This document shows, piece by piece, positions 8,906 to 18,217 of a stretch of 64,000 bases of DNA. The stretch spans positions 148,234-212,233 of the forward strand of contig JADLEQ010000085.1 of assembly GCA_020846005.1 (NCBI GenBank), given 5' to 3'. The notes under the pieces were generated by a model. The model was not told the origin of the DNA. It was given only the letters and a program-made list of their open reading frames with translations, and did not search any database. The position numbers were made by a program, and so were the translations under genes. The stretch comes from Polyangiaceae bacterium (GTDB lineage: Bacteria > Myxococcota_A > Polyangia > Polyangiales > Polyangiaceae). Positions within the stretch are counted from its first letter, which is position 1. Every line of letters begins with the position of its first letter.

Positions 8906-10214
8906 CGGCGCCGTGCGGAGCGTCCGCCTCGACGGCCGCGACCACGGCCTCGCGGATCTCGGGCGCGAACACCAGCCGCACGCGTCGCAGGCGCTCCGAC
9001 TGCAGGCGCGCGAGCAGGAACGACACCTCGGACGGCCGCGCCCGTCGCCCGCCCCCCAAGATCACCGTGAGCGGTTCGTCTTCGCCCGCGAACGGCACGT
9101 CCTCGGCCACGTCCAGCCCGACGTAGTGCTCGGGCGCGAGCCCGTGACCGCGCGCCACGTCGCGCGCGCGCTCGAGCGCCCGCTGGCGAGCCTCGGGCTC
9201 GCGCTGCTCGCCGAGCAGCTCGTGGGTCTTGAAGAGCCGGCGACGGTTCATCCGCCGCGCGAGATCGGCCAGGATCGGGTCGGGCGCGTCCTGCCAGGCG
9301 CGGAGCGCGACCGACAGCACCGCGTCGTCCAGCTCGAGGTACGTCCCGAGCGAGCAGTCGCCCGTCATCGCGAGCGTCGCGATCGCCGGTGGGACCCCGG
9401 GGAGCCGCTGCCCGTCGAGGAGCAGCACCCGCACCCGGGCGAGGATCCGCGTGATCATCTGCTCGGCCGCCCGGCCCGCCTTGTGGAAGTACACCTGCTG
9501 GAACATGAAGAGCCGGGCGAGGACGAACGACTCGATCGCGGGCAGCCCCTTCGCGCCGTCGATCGCGAGCCCGGGGCCACCCTCCGTCTCGGGGGCGTCG
9601 CCGAAGCGGAAGCTCCGGAGCAGCCAGTCGAGATCGAAGCGACCGTAGGAGACCCCGGTGAAATGGGCGTCGCGGAGCAGGTAGTCGGAGCGGTCCACGT
9701 CGAAGGTGCCGCTCACCGCGCGCGCCAGGTAGCCGAGCTCGTGGCGCCCGTGCACGAGCTCGGCGACCCGGGCGGGGAGGGCGGGGTCGACCTCCCGGAG
9801 CGAACGCCCGACCTCCGTGCCGTCGTCGAGGAGGACGCGGCGGGTCCACTCCTCGTGCCGGGGGCCGTCCGGCAGCGCCTCCTCGAAGAGGTGGGAGAAG
9901 GGTCCGTGGCCGAGATCGTGGAGCAGCGCGGCGACCAACGCCTCGCGGGCGCGCTCGCTCGTCAGCCGCTGCCAGTAGGGGAGCTCGCCGTGGAGCGCGC
10001 GCAGGCGCTCGACCAGGCGCTGCATCACGTGGGCGGTGCCGATGGCGTGGCTGAACCGCGTGTGGTCGGCGCCGGGGTAGGCGAGCGACGCGAGCCCGAG
10101 CTGCTTGATGCGCCGGAGCCGCTGCACCTCCGCCGTCTCGAGCAGGCGCGGCAGGAGGGCGCTCTCCGCGGACTCGAAGGCGATGAGCCCGTGGACGGGA
10201 TCTCGGAGGAGCAC
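8898..10214 (-). CDS. HD-domain phosphohydrolase (SAMHD1/dNTPase-like)
   Basis: The 438-residue protein starts LLRDPVHGLIAF, then R-LRRIKQLGLASLAYPGADHTRFSHAIG, and the metal-binding pair H99-D100 in LLHDLGHGPFSH, followed by DRSDYLLRDAHFTGVSYG. This order (DPVHG, RxRRIKQLG, H, HD, D) is that of the SAMHD1-like bacterial HD proteins, which hydrolyse dNTPs or related nucleotides. The C-terminal 100 residues are less conserved. ATG start; the divergent gene begins 100 bp away, so the promoter for both lies in 10215-10314. The substrate cannot be told from sequence. Confidence 0.85.
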   Translation of the reverse strand: MLLRDPVHGLIAFESAESALLPRLLETAEVQRLRRIKQLGLASLAYPGADHTRFSHAIGTAHVMQRLVERLRALHGELPYWQRLTSERAREALVAALLHDLGHGPFSHLFEEALPDGPRHEEWTRRVLLDDGTEVGRSLREVDPALPARVAELVHGRHELGYLARAVSGTFDVDRSDYLLRDAHFTGVSYGRFDLDWLLRSFRFGDAPETEGGPGLAIDGAKGLPAIESFVLARLFMFQQVYFHKAGRAAEQMITRILARVRVLLLDGQRLPGVPPAIATLAMTGDCSLGTYLELDDAVLSVALRAWQDAPDPILADLARRMNRRRLFKTHELLGEQREPEARQRALERARDVARGHGLAPEHYVGLDVAEDVPFAGEDEPLTVILGGGRRARPSEVSFLLARLQSERLRRVRLVFAPEIREAVVAAVEADAPHGAVT

Positions 10215-10314
10215 GCGCCGAGCCTACCCGAGGCGTGGGCCGGGGCCGCCCGGCGGCCGGCCGCCGCGCCGTTTTCCCTGGACAGGAGGGCGAATCGCTC
10301 GTAGCGGTTGGAGG

Positions 10315-12495
10315 ATGCGAGAACCGCTCCAAGCCGCCTCCGACTCCCCGCCAGCAAGCGGGGAGTGCCCGAGCCGGAGCGGACTGCGGCTGGTCGAGGT
10401 GCTGCGGGCGCTGCCGGAGGGGGAGCTCCCCGCGCTCATTTCACGCCTCAACATCGTGGTCGACGAGGCGAAGCGCATCGACGTCCCGACGCAGGTCGCC
10501 CGATCGCTGGTCGCGCTCCCGGAGCTCCGGGACCCGTCCCAGCTCGAGCCGGCCACCCGCGAGCTGCTCTTGCGCGTGGCGGAGGCGCGCGGGGTGCTCG
10601 CTGTGGCGGCCGTCCCGGACGCCGCGGCGCCGCTGCTGTCGCGGGGGGTCTTGTTCCGGCGGGACGGCTGCCGGGGCACCGAGCTGCTGCTGCCCGTGGC
10701 GCATCAACTGCTGCTGCGGTCCTGGGAGGGCGATGACCCGCGCGGGATCCGAGCGCTGCTGGCTCAGTGCTCCCCGGAGGTCGCCGGGAGCATGGTCGCC
10801 CACTACACCGGCCGGCCGTCGACCCCTCCGGTCGTGCTCGGCCTCGAGCTGGTATGGGAGATCTTCGAGGACTCCGCGCGGCTGCGCGCCGAGATCGACC
10901 AGCTGGCGCCGCTCGAGCGCAAGCTCCTCCGCTCGATCGAGAAGGTCGGCGGAGAGGTGGAGACGGACGAGCTGCTCGACCTCGAGCGGGAGCCGATGCG
11001 CCTGCGCGGCGCCACCGGGGCGACGCCCTCGCGGAGGGGCGTCGGGTTCGCGTTGGAGCGTCGCGGGTTCCTGATCCCGGTGCACCCGAACCGCCACGTG
11101 GTCCCGACCGAGGTGGCGGCGATCGTCGGCGCGGCGACTCGCGCCGAGCGCGACGCCCAGCGCCGCGAGATCGCGAGCCGCGTGCTGTCGGCCGACCACG
11201 CGCCGCGGCGCGCGCGCTTCGCCGTCGATCCGGTGCCGCTGGCGCTGGCGACAGCGATGAGCGTCCGCGATCCGACGACCGAGGTCCGCCCCGGGGTGGG
11301 CACGCCGCGGTCACTCCTGGCCCGGTTTGCGGGTCGGTTCGGGCGCGACGCCGACACTGTCGCGCTCCTGGCGGCGCTGAGCCGCGCGATCGGGCTGTGG
11401 GATCGCTCCGCGGTCGACCTCGCGTCGCCGCCGGGGTCGTTGCGGGTCGGCGAGCTCGGCTACGCGCTCTTCGCGGCGTGGAGCCGGGGCGGCGCCTGGG
11501 ACGAAGCGCGGCCGGATGGCGAGGTCCTCCGCGTCTCGATCGAGACGCGTGAGGCCAGCACGGGCGGCGTCATCCGGGAGCTCGTGCTCGACGCGCTGCG
11601 TGAGCTCGGGGATGACACCTGGGCTCCGTGGGAGGCCGTCGCGTCCTACGTACGCGCGGACGGCCGCATCGCCGGCCTCGCGCGGCTCCTCGAGCGGTGG
11701 GCGCTCCGGAACGGGCTTGAGCCGACGAGCCCGCTGGAGGTCGCGCGGCGAGTGGCCACGGTGAGCCTCCCGGCGCTCGGCATCGTGGACCTCGGCGACT
11801 TGGAGCCCGGCGAGACGGAACTCGAGGGCCCCGCGCTGCGGCTGACGCCGCGCGGCCGGGCGTTTCTGGCGGCCGAGCGACCGAGCTCGCCCCAGGACGG
11901 GAGTCGATACCTCGACTCGGCCACGCTGCGCGTCGGGCGCGGCGCCCGCGTCGGCGCGGTCCTCGCGTGCGCTCAGTTCGTCGAGCTCGGCTCGGTCGGT
12001 GGCGAGCTGGACCTGGTCGTGACGCCGGCGTCGATCGCGCTCGCGCTGGCCGCCGGCGTGGAGACGGACACCGTGCGCGAGCAGCTCGAGGCGCTGGCCG
12101 GGCTGCCCGATCCGGTAGCGCGCGTCCTCGCGCAGGCGAGCGCGGTGGTCGGTCGCGCCGAGCTGGCGCGCGTCGAGGCGTTTCTCTGGGTGGAGGATCC
12201 CGAGGTGCGCGAGCTGCTGCGCACGCGCCGCCAGACCGCCGATCTCTTCCTCGACCCGTCCCCACCCTCCGGTCTCCTCGTCGCGCCGGGCGTCGAGCTC
12301 GACCGCCTCGCGCGACGGATGCGATCGCTCGGCGTCGAGCTCGTCGTCGACGGCGACGTGTACCGCACGCGCTCGACCATCCCGGGGCGCTCGGGATCGA
12401 GCACCTCGATCCCTGCCGTCCAGGCGCCCCGCAAGCCCAGCACGACGCGCCCGCGGGCGCGCCGTTCGTCGCACCAGATCCCTGCCAAGAAGTGA
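10315..12495 (+). CDS. Large protein resembling helicase-associated (XPB/Ssl2 C-terminal-like) proteins, function unknown
   Basis: This 726-residue protein has no ATPase motifs that I can see. It has two winged-helix-like stretches (about 200-260, LERKLLRSIEKVGGEVETDELLDL; and about 420-480) and a C-terminal part with FVELGSVGGELDLVVTPASIALAL and LLVAPGVELDRLARRMRSLGVEL, which resembles the 'helicase-associated' proteins of high-GC bacteria that carry a degenerate XPB-like C-terminal domain. I place it there with low certainty. ATG at 10315 follows GGAGG directly with no spacer. It is divergent from the HD gene and ends 15 bp before lysA on the other strand. A short basic tail ends the protein. 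Confidence 0.6.
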   Translation: MREPLQAASDSPPASGECPSRSGLRLVEVLRALPEGELPALISRLNIVVDEAKRIDVPTQVARSLVALPELRDPSQLEPATRELLLRVAEARGVLAVAAVPDAAAPLLSRGVLFRRDGCRGTELLLPVAHQLLLRSWEGDDPRGIRALLAQCSPEVAGSMVAHYTGRPSTPPVVLGLELVWEIFEDSARLRAEIDQLAPLERKLLRSIEKVGGEVETDELLDLEREPMRLRGATGATPSRRGVGFALERRGFLIPVHPNRHVVPTEVAAIVGAATRAERDAQRREIASRVLSADHAPRRARFAVDPVPLALATAMSVRDPTTEVRPGVGTPRSLLARFAGRFGRDADTVALLAALSRAIGLWDRSAVDLASPPGSLRVGELGYALFAAWSRGGAWDEARPDGEVLRVSIETREASTGGVIRELVLDALRELGDDTWAPWEAVASYVRADGRIAGLARLLERWALRNGLEPTSPLEVARRVATVSLPALGIVDLGDLEPGETELEGPALRLTPRGRAFLAAERPSSPQDGSRYLDSATLRVGRGARVGAVLACAQFVELGSVGGELDLVVTPASIALALAAGVETDTVREQLEALAGLPDPVARVLAQASAVVGRAELARVEAFLWVEDPEVRELLRTRRQTADLFLDPSPPSGLLVAPGVELDRLARRMRSLGVELVVDGDVYRTRSTIPGRSGSSTSIPAVQAPRKPSTTRPRARRSSHQIPAKK

Positions 12496-12510
12496 TGGGG
12501 CGCGGCGTCC

Positions 12511-13764
12511 TCAGGCGCGGAGGCGGGACTCCACCCAGCGCTCGAGCCCCGGTGAGCGGCTGACGCTCTTCACCGCGCCGTCGGCGACGAAGATCTCCGC
12601 GGGCAGCGGGCGGCCGTTGTACTCGCTCGCCATCGTGAAGCCGTACGCGCCCGCGTCTCGAAGGACGACGGCCTCCGGCGCCGGATCGCCGAGGGGGTGC
12701 TCGCCGAAGTCGTCGGCGCTCTCGCAGACGGGCCCCACGACGCGCCACGGCGCACCGCCGGGGAGCCGGTCGACCGGCTCGACTCGGTGCTTCGCGCCGT
12801 AGAGCGCGGGGCGCACGAGGTCGTTCATCCCCGCGTCGATCACCAGCCATCGTCGCGCGCCGCTCGTCTTCGTCTGGAGGGTGGACGCGACGAGCACGCC
12901 GTGCGGGGCTACCAGCGCGCGCCCGGGCTCGACGACGAGCGACAGGGCGTCGAGCCCCTCTGCCTGGAGCAGCCCGAGCGCCGCCTCGACGAAGCGCGCC
13001 GGGGCGACCGCGGGCCTGCCCCCGTAGTCGATCCCGAAGCCCCCGCCGAGATCGACGAGCTCGAGCCGGCCGCCGCTCGCCAGGCGCGCCCGGGCGACCC
13101 CGCACGCCACGCGGCCTGCGACGACGTACGGCTCCGGTTCGGTGAGCATCGAGCCGACGTGTGTCGACACGCCGACGGCCACGAGCTCCGGGGAGGCGTC
13201 GACCGCGGCCCACGCCGCAGCGACGTCCGCCAGCGCGATGCCGAACTTCGCCTCGTCGTGGCCCGTCGCGACGTGGGCGTGGGTGTCGACCTCAAGCCCC
13301 GGGTTGATGCGCAGCGACACGCGCCCGACGCGGCCCAGCGCCCGCGCGCGCGCGGCCACCCGCGCCGCCTCCTCGACGCTCTCGAGCTGGATGGCTCGGA
13401 TCCCGTGCCCGATCGCCAGGTCGAGATCGTCTCGGCTCTTGCCCACCCCGCTCATCACGATGCGCGCCGGTGGCACCCCCGCCGCCAGCGCGACCTCGAG
13501 CTCGCCGCGGCTCACCACGTCAGCACCCGCGCCCTGCTGGGCGAGCGTCCGGACGACGGAGCCCGCCGTGTTCGCCTTCACCGCGTACGCCAGGAGGTGG
13601 CGGTCGCTCCCGAGCGCGGCGCGCGTGTCCGCGGCGCCGGCGGCCATGGCGTCGAGGTCGTAGACGTACGCGGGCGTGGGCGCCCCGGCGTCGCGCAGCA
13701 GGCCGGCCAGCGGGCGGTCGCCCAGCGCGAGCGCGCCGTCGGCGGTTCGTGTCAGTCCGTGCAC
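12511..13764 (-). CDS. lysA: Diaminopimelate decarboxylase
   Basis: The 417-residue protein shows the whole fold-type III decarboxylase signature: K63 in AYAVKAN (binds PLP), the HDEAKFG block, GGGFGIDYG (phosphate loop), EPGRALVA, CESADDFG with the active-site cysteine, and GAYGFTMASEYNGRP with the second PLP-site tyrosine. It converts meso-diaminopimelate to lysine in the cytoplasm, the last step of lysine synthesis. GTG at 13764 gives the usual length and N-terminal spacing (about 17 residues before PLAGLL); an ATG at 13812 would add 16 residues. It is divergent from pyk with about 100 bp between. Confidence 0.93.
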   Translation of the reverse strand: MHGLTRTADGALALGDRPLAGLLRDAGAPTPAYVYDLDAMAAGAADTRAALGSDRHLLAYAVKANTAGSVVRTLAQQGAGADVVSRGELEVALAAGVPPARIVMSGVGKSRDDLDLAIGHGIRAIQLESVEEAARVAARARALGRVGRVSLRINPGLEVDTHAHVATGHDEAKFGIALADVAAAWAAVDASPELVAVGVSTHVGSMLTEPEPYVVAGRVACGVARARLASGGRLELVDLGGGFGIDYGGRPAVAPARFVEAALGLLQAEGLDALSLVVEPGRALVAPHGVLVASTLQTKTSGARRWLVIDAGMNDLVRPALYGAKHRVEPVDRLPGGAPWRVVGPVCESADDFGEHPLGDPAPEAVVLRDAGAYGFTMASEYNGRPLPAEIFVADGAVKSVSRSPGLERWVESRLRA

Positions 13765-13869
13765 GGCGCTGCTCTCGCCCGGGCAGCGGGCGCGCGCAAG
13801 GGCTGGCTCCATCCGGGGGCCCCGGGCGAGGGCGCGCCGGCGAGGCGCGGGTGTGGCATCCTCGGGGCC

Positions 13870-15273
13870 GTGGCGCCCCGGCGAGCCAAGATCGTCTGCA
13901 CCCTGGGCCCCGCCGTCGACTCCGACGACGCGGTGCTGGCGCTCGCCAGGGCGGGGATGGACGTGGCGCGCCTGAATTTCTCCCACGGCGATCCGCGCGA
14001 CCACGTCGAGCGGGTCCGGCGGGTGCGTGAAGCGAGCCGGAGCGTCGGGCGGCCGATCGCGGTGCTGCAGGATCTCGCGGGGCCCAAGCTCCGAACCGCC
14101 TCCGAGGGCTTCCCGCCGGGGCTCGTCACCGGCGAGACGGTGGATCTCGTCGCGGGGACGCGCGGCTCGTCCGAGGTCATCGCGGTCGACTACCCGACGC
14201 TCGCGCAGGACGTGCAGCCGGGAGACGCCGTGCTCCTCGCGGACGGACACGTGGCGCTCCGCGTCCGAGCGCTGCGGGGCGATCGCGTCCACTGCGATGT
14301 CGAGCACGGCGGCGCGCTCCGCGCGAGGATGGGCGTCGCGCTCCCGAGCGCCCGGGTGCGCGGAGGCGCGCTGACGGAGAAGGACCGGCGTGACGTCGCG
14401 CTCGGCCTGGAGCTCGGGGTCGACTGGCTGGCGCTCTCTTTCGTGCGCCGCCCGACCGATCTCGACGAGCTGCGCGCGCTCCTCGACGGCGCCGCGCACC
14501 CGCCCGCGATCGTCGCCAAGATCGAGACGGCGCAGGCGGTCGCCCACCTGGACGCGATCGTCGCCGCCGCCGACGCGTCGATGGTCGCGCGTGGGGATCT
14601 CGGCGTCGAGCTGCCGCCCGAGACGCTGCCCGGCGTCCAGAAGACCATCCTCGGGGCGTGCCGAGCCCACCAGCGCCCCGCGATCGTGGCGACCGAGATG
14701 CTCCAGTCGATGGTCACCTCGCCCCGGCCCACGCGCGCCGAGGCCAGCGACGTGGCGGGCGCGGTGTTCGACGGTGCGGACGCCGTGATGCTCTCGGCCG
14801 AGACGGCCACCGGCGCCCACCCCATCGACGCGTGCGCGACGATGGACCGGATCGTCCGGGAGGCGGAGGCGAGCCGCTTCTACGGTCCCCCGGCCTCCGT
14901 CCCAGACGGCACCGTCCCCGAGGCCGTCGCCGAGAGCGCCTGCCAGCTGGCGCGCACGGTCCGCGCGCGGGTCATCGTGGCGCTCACCACCAGCGGGGAC
15001 ACCGCGCGCCTCGTCTCCAAGGCAAGGCCGCCGGTCCCGATCCTGGCCCTCTCCCAGCAGCCGCGGACGCTCGCGCGGCTGGCGCTCGCGTGGGGGATCT
15101 TGCCCCGTCCGCTCGAGCTCCTGCGCGACGCGGACGAGATGAGCCGCCGCGCGGCGGTGCTCCTCCAGGAGCACGGCCTCGCCGGCCCGGGGGATCGCTT
15201 CGTCCTCGTGTATGGCGGGCCGCTCGGGCAGCGTGGCGCGACCAACGCGCTGCGCGTCGAGGTCGTCCCGTGA
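13870..15273 (+). CDS. pyk: Pyruvate kinase
   Basis: The 467-residue protein begins RRAKIVCTLGPAVDS and carries LNFSHGDP, QDLAGPKLRT, the catalytic-lysine/metal-site block VAKIETAQAV, MVARGDLGVELPPE, and ATEMLQSM----RPTRAEASDVA, all standard for pyruvate kinase, with the C-terminal allosteric-like domain from about 340. It turns PEP plus ADP into pyruvate plus ATP. GTG at 13870 is the only start close to the domain. The stop overlaps the GTG of the following Ser/Thr kinase (GTGA), so a glycolytic enzyme and a signalling kinase appear to be co-translated. Confidence 0.95.
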   Translation: MAPRRAKIVCTLGPAVDSDDAVLALARAGMDVARLNFSHGDPRDHVERVRRVREASRSVGRPIAVLQDLAGPKLRTASEGFPPGLVTGETVDLVAGTRGSSEVIAVDYPTLAQDVQPGDAVLLADGHVALRVRALRGDRVHCDVEHGGALRARMGVALPSARVRGGALTEKDRRDVALGLELGVDWLALSFVRRPTDLDELRALLDGAAHPPAIVAKIETAQAVAHLDAIVAAADASMVARGDLGVELPPETLPGVQKTILGACRAHQRPAIVATEMLQSMVTSPRPTRAEASDVAGAVFDGADAVMLSAETATGAHPIDACATMDRIVREAEASRFYGPPASVPDGTVPEAVAESACQLARTVRARVIVALTTSGDTARLVSKARPPVPILALSQQPRTLARLALAWGILPRPLELLRDADEMSRRAAVLLQEHGLAGPGDRFVLVYGGPLGQRGATNALRVEVVP

Positions 15274-17084
15274 TCGCGCCGGCGGAGGAGGCCCCGGAGC
15301 TCTCCAAGTACGAAATCCTCGAGGAGATCGGCCACGGCGGGATGGCGCGAGTCTACCGAGCGCGCGATCGGCGCCTCGGGCGGGAGGTCGCGGTCAAGGT
15401 GATCCACCGGCACCTGCGGGAGAGCCCCGAGGTCGCCGCGCGGTTCGCCAGCGAGGCGCGCGCCGTCGCCAAGCTCGAACACCCGAGCATCGTGAAGGTG
15501 TACGACGTGAGCGACGCCGACGAGGCCGACCACTGGCTGGTGGTCGAGCTCGTCCGCGGCACCACGCTCCGCAAGCTCCTGCACTCGCGCGGACGCCTCC
15601 CCGCGGAGATCGCGGCGGCGATCGGGATCGAGCTGGCCAGCGCGCTCGCGCACGCGCACGGCGCCGGCGTGGTGCACCGCGATGTGAAGCCCGAGAACGT
15701 CCTCGTCGAGCTGCCGACCGGCGTGCGGATCGGCGGGGAGGAGCGGGCCGCGTCGCCGGGCGGGAGTCGCGTGAAGATCACGGACTTCGGCATCGCGAAG
15801 CTGCTCGACGCGCAGGGGGTCACCTCGACGGGGCAGGTGCTCGGATCGCCGGCGCACATGGCGCCGGAGCAGATCGAGGGGGGCGAGGTGGACGCGCGTT
15901 CCGATGTCTTCGGCCTCGGCGTGCTGCTCTACGAGTGCCTGGTGGGCAAGCTGCCGTTCGACGGCAAGAACCCGGCGCAGGTGCTGCGCCGAGTGCTGGA
16001 TGGCGCGTTCGTGCCGCCCGAGCGCGCGGAGCCGACGGTCGGCGCGACGCTCGGGGCGATCGTGAGCCGCGCCCTCGCGCACGATCCCGCAGAGCGCTGG
16101 CCGGACGCGACGTCGCTCGCCAACGCGCTCCGCGCCGCGCTCGCCGCGGTCGAGGTCCTCGACCCCGCGAGCGAGCTCGCCGCGTGGCTCGAGCAGCCGG
16201 AGGAGTACCGGCGCCAGCACGAGGAGAACTTGGTCGCCCGGCTGGTGGGGCTCGGCGTCCGCGCCCGCGCGGCGCGCGACGTCACGGCGGCCGCAGCGCA
16301 TTTCAACCGGGCGCTCGCGTACCGCCCGGCGGATCCAGAGCTGATCCGCCTCGTCGCGGGGCTGGCGCGACAGGCGCGGCTCCGGCGCCACCTCCGCCGC
16401 GGCGGCGCGGTGCTCGGCGCGGCCGTGGCGGTCGCCGGGGCGAGCTACGCTGTCGCGCGGTCGGTGCTCACGCCGCGACTCGGCGACGTGGAGGCGGAGG
16501 CGGCGCGCGTGCCGCGCGTGGACCGCGTGCTCCCGGCGGTGGCGCCGGTGCCGGTCCCGCTCGGGCGCCCCACCCAGTCGGCGCCCCCGGAGCGCCAGGA
16601 GGGGCCGCCTTCCTTGCGCGCGGCGCCGCCCGCCGGTGAGCCCAGGTCGCGCAAGGTTCGGATCGCCGTGGGAGGCGCGAAGGGCGGTCAGGTGCTGGTG
16701 GACGGAGCGCCGTTCGCGGAGTGGTTCACCTCGGCGATCGAGCTCCCGGTCGGCACCCATCGGTTCGAGGCGGTGCCGCCCAGCGAGACGTGCTGCGAGG
16801 CGAAGGGGCCGCAGATCATCTCGGTGCCGCCGGGGGACGGCGTCTTCAACGTGCAGCTCGCGCTCCCGTTTCGCGCGGCGACGGTAGGCTACGCCGTCCC
16901 GCCCGGCGGGACGGCGCGGTGCCCGCTGCTCTTCTCGCAGGTCCTGTCGGGCAGCGGAGAGGTGACGGTGCCGATGGCGCGAGGGCGGGTGTCCGCGACG
17001 TGCACGCTGAGCCGCGATGGACAGCCCGACCAGACGCGGGCGCTCACCGTCATCGCCGGCGAGCGGGCTCCGCTCTCCTGGTGA
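15270..17084 (+). CDS. Transmembrane Ser/Thr protein kinase (Hanks type)
   Basis: The 604-residue protein has an N-terminal kinase domain: glycine loop IGHGGMARVYRARD (20-33), K43, catalytic HRDVKPEN with D138, DFG at D172, and MAPEQIEGG--DARSDVFGLGVLLYE. A 20-30 residue insert with basic residues lies between HRDVKPEN and DFG. A helical linker follows and then one membrane segment near 380-400 (GAVLGAAVAVAGASYAVA). The C-terminal 180 residues are Pro-rich and end in a PEGA-like beta domain (VLVDGAPFAEW) with a Cys pair (SETCCEAKG). So the kinase is cytoplasmic with an outer sensor part. It is coupled to pyk and followed by an exported TPR protein. Confidence 0.92.
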   Translation: MIAPAEEAPELSKYEILEEIGHGGMARVYRARDRRLGREVAVKVIHRHLRESPEVAARFASEARAVAKLEHPSIVKVYDVSDADEADHWLVVELVRGTTLRKLLHSRGRLPAEIAAAIGIELASALAHAHGAGVVHRDVKPENVLVELPTGVRIGGEERAASPGGSRVKITDFGIAKLLDAQGVTSTGQVLGSPAHMAPEQIEGGEVDARSDVFGLGVLLYECLVGKLPFDGKNPAQVLRRVLDGAFVPPERAEPTVGATLGAIVSRALAHDPAERWPDATSLANALRAALAAVEVLDPASELAAWLEQPEEYRRQHEENLVARLVGLGVRARAARDVTAAAAHFNRALAYRPADPELIRLVAGLARQARLRRHLRRGGAVLGAAVAVAGASYAVARSVLTPRLGDVEAEAARVPRVDRVLPAVAPVPVPLGRPTQSAPPERQEGPPSLRAAPPAGEPRSRKVRIAVGGAKGGQVLVDGAPFAEWFTSAIELPVGTHRFEAVPPSETCCEAKGPQIISVPPGDGVFNVQLALPFRAATVGYAVPPGGTARCPLLFSQVLSGSGEVTVPMARGRVSATCTLSRDGQPDQTRALTVIAGERAPLSW

Positions 17085-17202
17085 GCGCTCGCGTCCCGTG
17101 GTGCGGGTGGTGAGCCGCTCCCGATCCGCGGTACGCTGGCCGGGGTCCCTCACGGGACCGGTCCGCCGCCCGCGACTCGCTCGCGCGCCGGCCCCCTCGA
17201 GC

Positions 17203-18210
17203 ATGTCGCCCTCGCCCCACTCCCCACGCGCGGTCTCGTCGCTCCCGGGTCGCCTCCGCGCCGTGACGCTCATCGCGCTGGCCCTGGCGGCGGTCACCCC
17301 GGCCGCCGCGCAGCCCAAGCCCGAGGCCCCCGGGCCCGCGCTCTCCGACGAGGCGGAGCACCAGCGCGTCTTCGGCCTGTACGAGGCGGGGCGGTACGAG
17401 GAGTGCGCACGGCTCGCAGGCGCGCTGCTCGACCTGGGCGGCACGCGCCCGCTCGCGGAGCCCCGGGTGATCGAGGCGACGCGCCTGCTACATGCGGCGT
17501 GCCTGCTCGGCGCCGGCGATCCGGCCAGCGCCGCCGAGCCCCTCCGCCGCGCGCTCAGGGACAACCCGCAGATGGCGCCGCCGGATGCGCTCGCGTACCC
17601 GGACGCGGTGATCGAGCTGTGGGCGCGCGTGCGCGACGCAACGCGGAGCCGTATCGTCGAGGAGGAGCGGGCCCGAGCGAAGCGCGCGGCGGTGGAGGCG
17701 CGTCGCCGCGCCGATCGGGAGCGGGCGGAGCGAGAGCGCGTCGCGCGGCTCGAGCAGCTCGCGGCCCGCGAGACCGAGCTCGTCCGCCGGCCGCGCTGGC
17801 TCGCTTTCGTGCCCTTTGGGGTCGGTCAGCTCTCCAACGACCAGCCGGCGCTCGGCGCGACGCTGCTCGGCGTGCAGGTCGGGCTCGCGGGCGCGACGCT
17901 CGCCGGCTTGCTGGTACAGCTCTCGGCGTACCGCCAGATCGCCGAGGCGCGGAACTCCGGCCGCATCCTGGAGCCCGAGCGGACCAACGCCCAGCTCTCC
18001 ACCGCGCAAGACGTCATCGTCTTCGGTGGGTGGGGGTTCGTCGGCGTCGCGGCGCTCGGCGTCGTGCACGCGAACCTCACCTGGGTCGGCGACGAGCGCG
18101 TGGAGCGGCGGCGCCCGCTGCCGCCGGTCGTGCGGCGCCCGACGACCGGAGCGTGGGGCGTGGGGGTCGGCGTCGCCCCCGGCGGCGTCTCCCTCGGGGT
18201 CGCGTTCTGA
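17203..18210 (+). CDS. Exported TPR-like protein with C-terminal membrane segments, kinase neighbour
   Basis: The 335-residue protein has a signal peptide (residues about 18-40, VTLIALALAAVTPAAAQ), a TPR-like region (VFGLYEAGRYEECARLAGALL, LLHAACLLGAGDPASAAEPLRRAL), a charged coiled-coil stretch (about 145-185) and then two hydrophobic segments (GATLLGVQVGLAGATLAGLLV and VIVFGGWGFVGVAALGVV). It follows the Ser/Thr kinase by 118 bp in the same direction. The same arrangement of kinase plus TPR/TM exported protein recurs at 50798-53183, so the two kinds of gene probably work together. No enzymatic motif is visible; ATG start. Confidence 0.78.
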   Translation: MSPSPHSPRAVSSLPGRLRAVTLIALALAAVTPAAAQPKPEAPGPALSDEAEHQRVFGLYEAGRYEECARLAGALLDLGGTRPLAEPRVIEATRLLHAACLLGAGDPASAAEPLRRALRDNPQMAPPDALAYPDAVIELWARVRDATRSRIVEEERARAKRAAVEARRRADRERAERERVARLEQLAARETELVRRPRWLAFVPFGVGQLSNDQPALGATLLGVQVGLAGATLAGLLVQLSAYRQIAEARNSGRILEPERTNAQLSTAQDVIVFGGWGFVGVAALGVVHANLTWVGDERVERRRPLPPVVRRPTTGAWGVGVGVAPGGVSLGVAF

Positions 18211-18217
18211 GCGTCGC

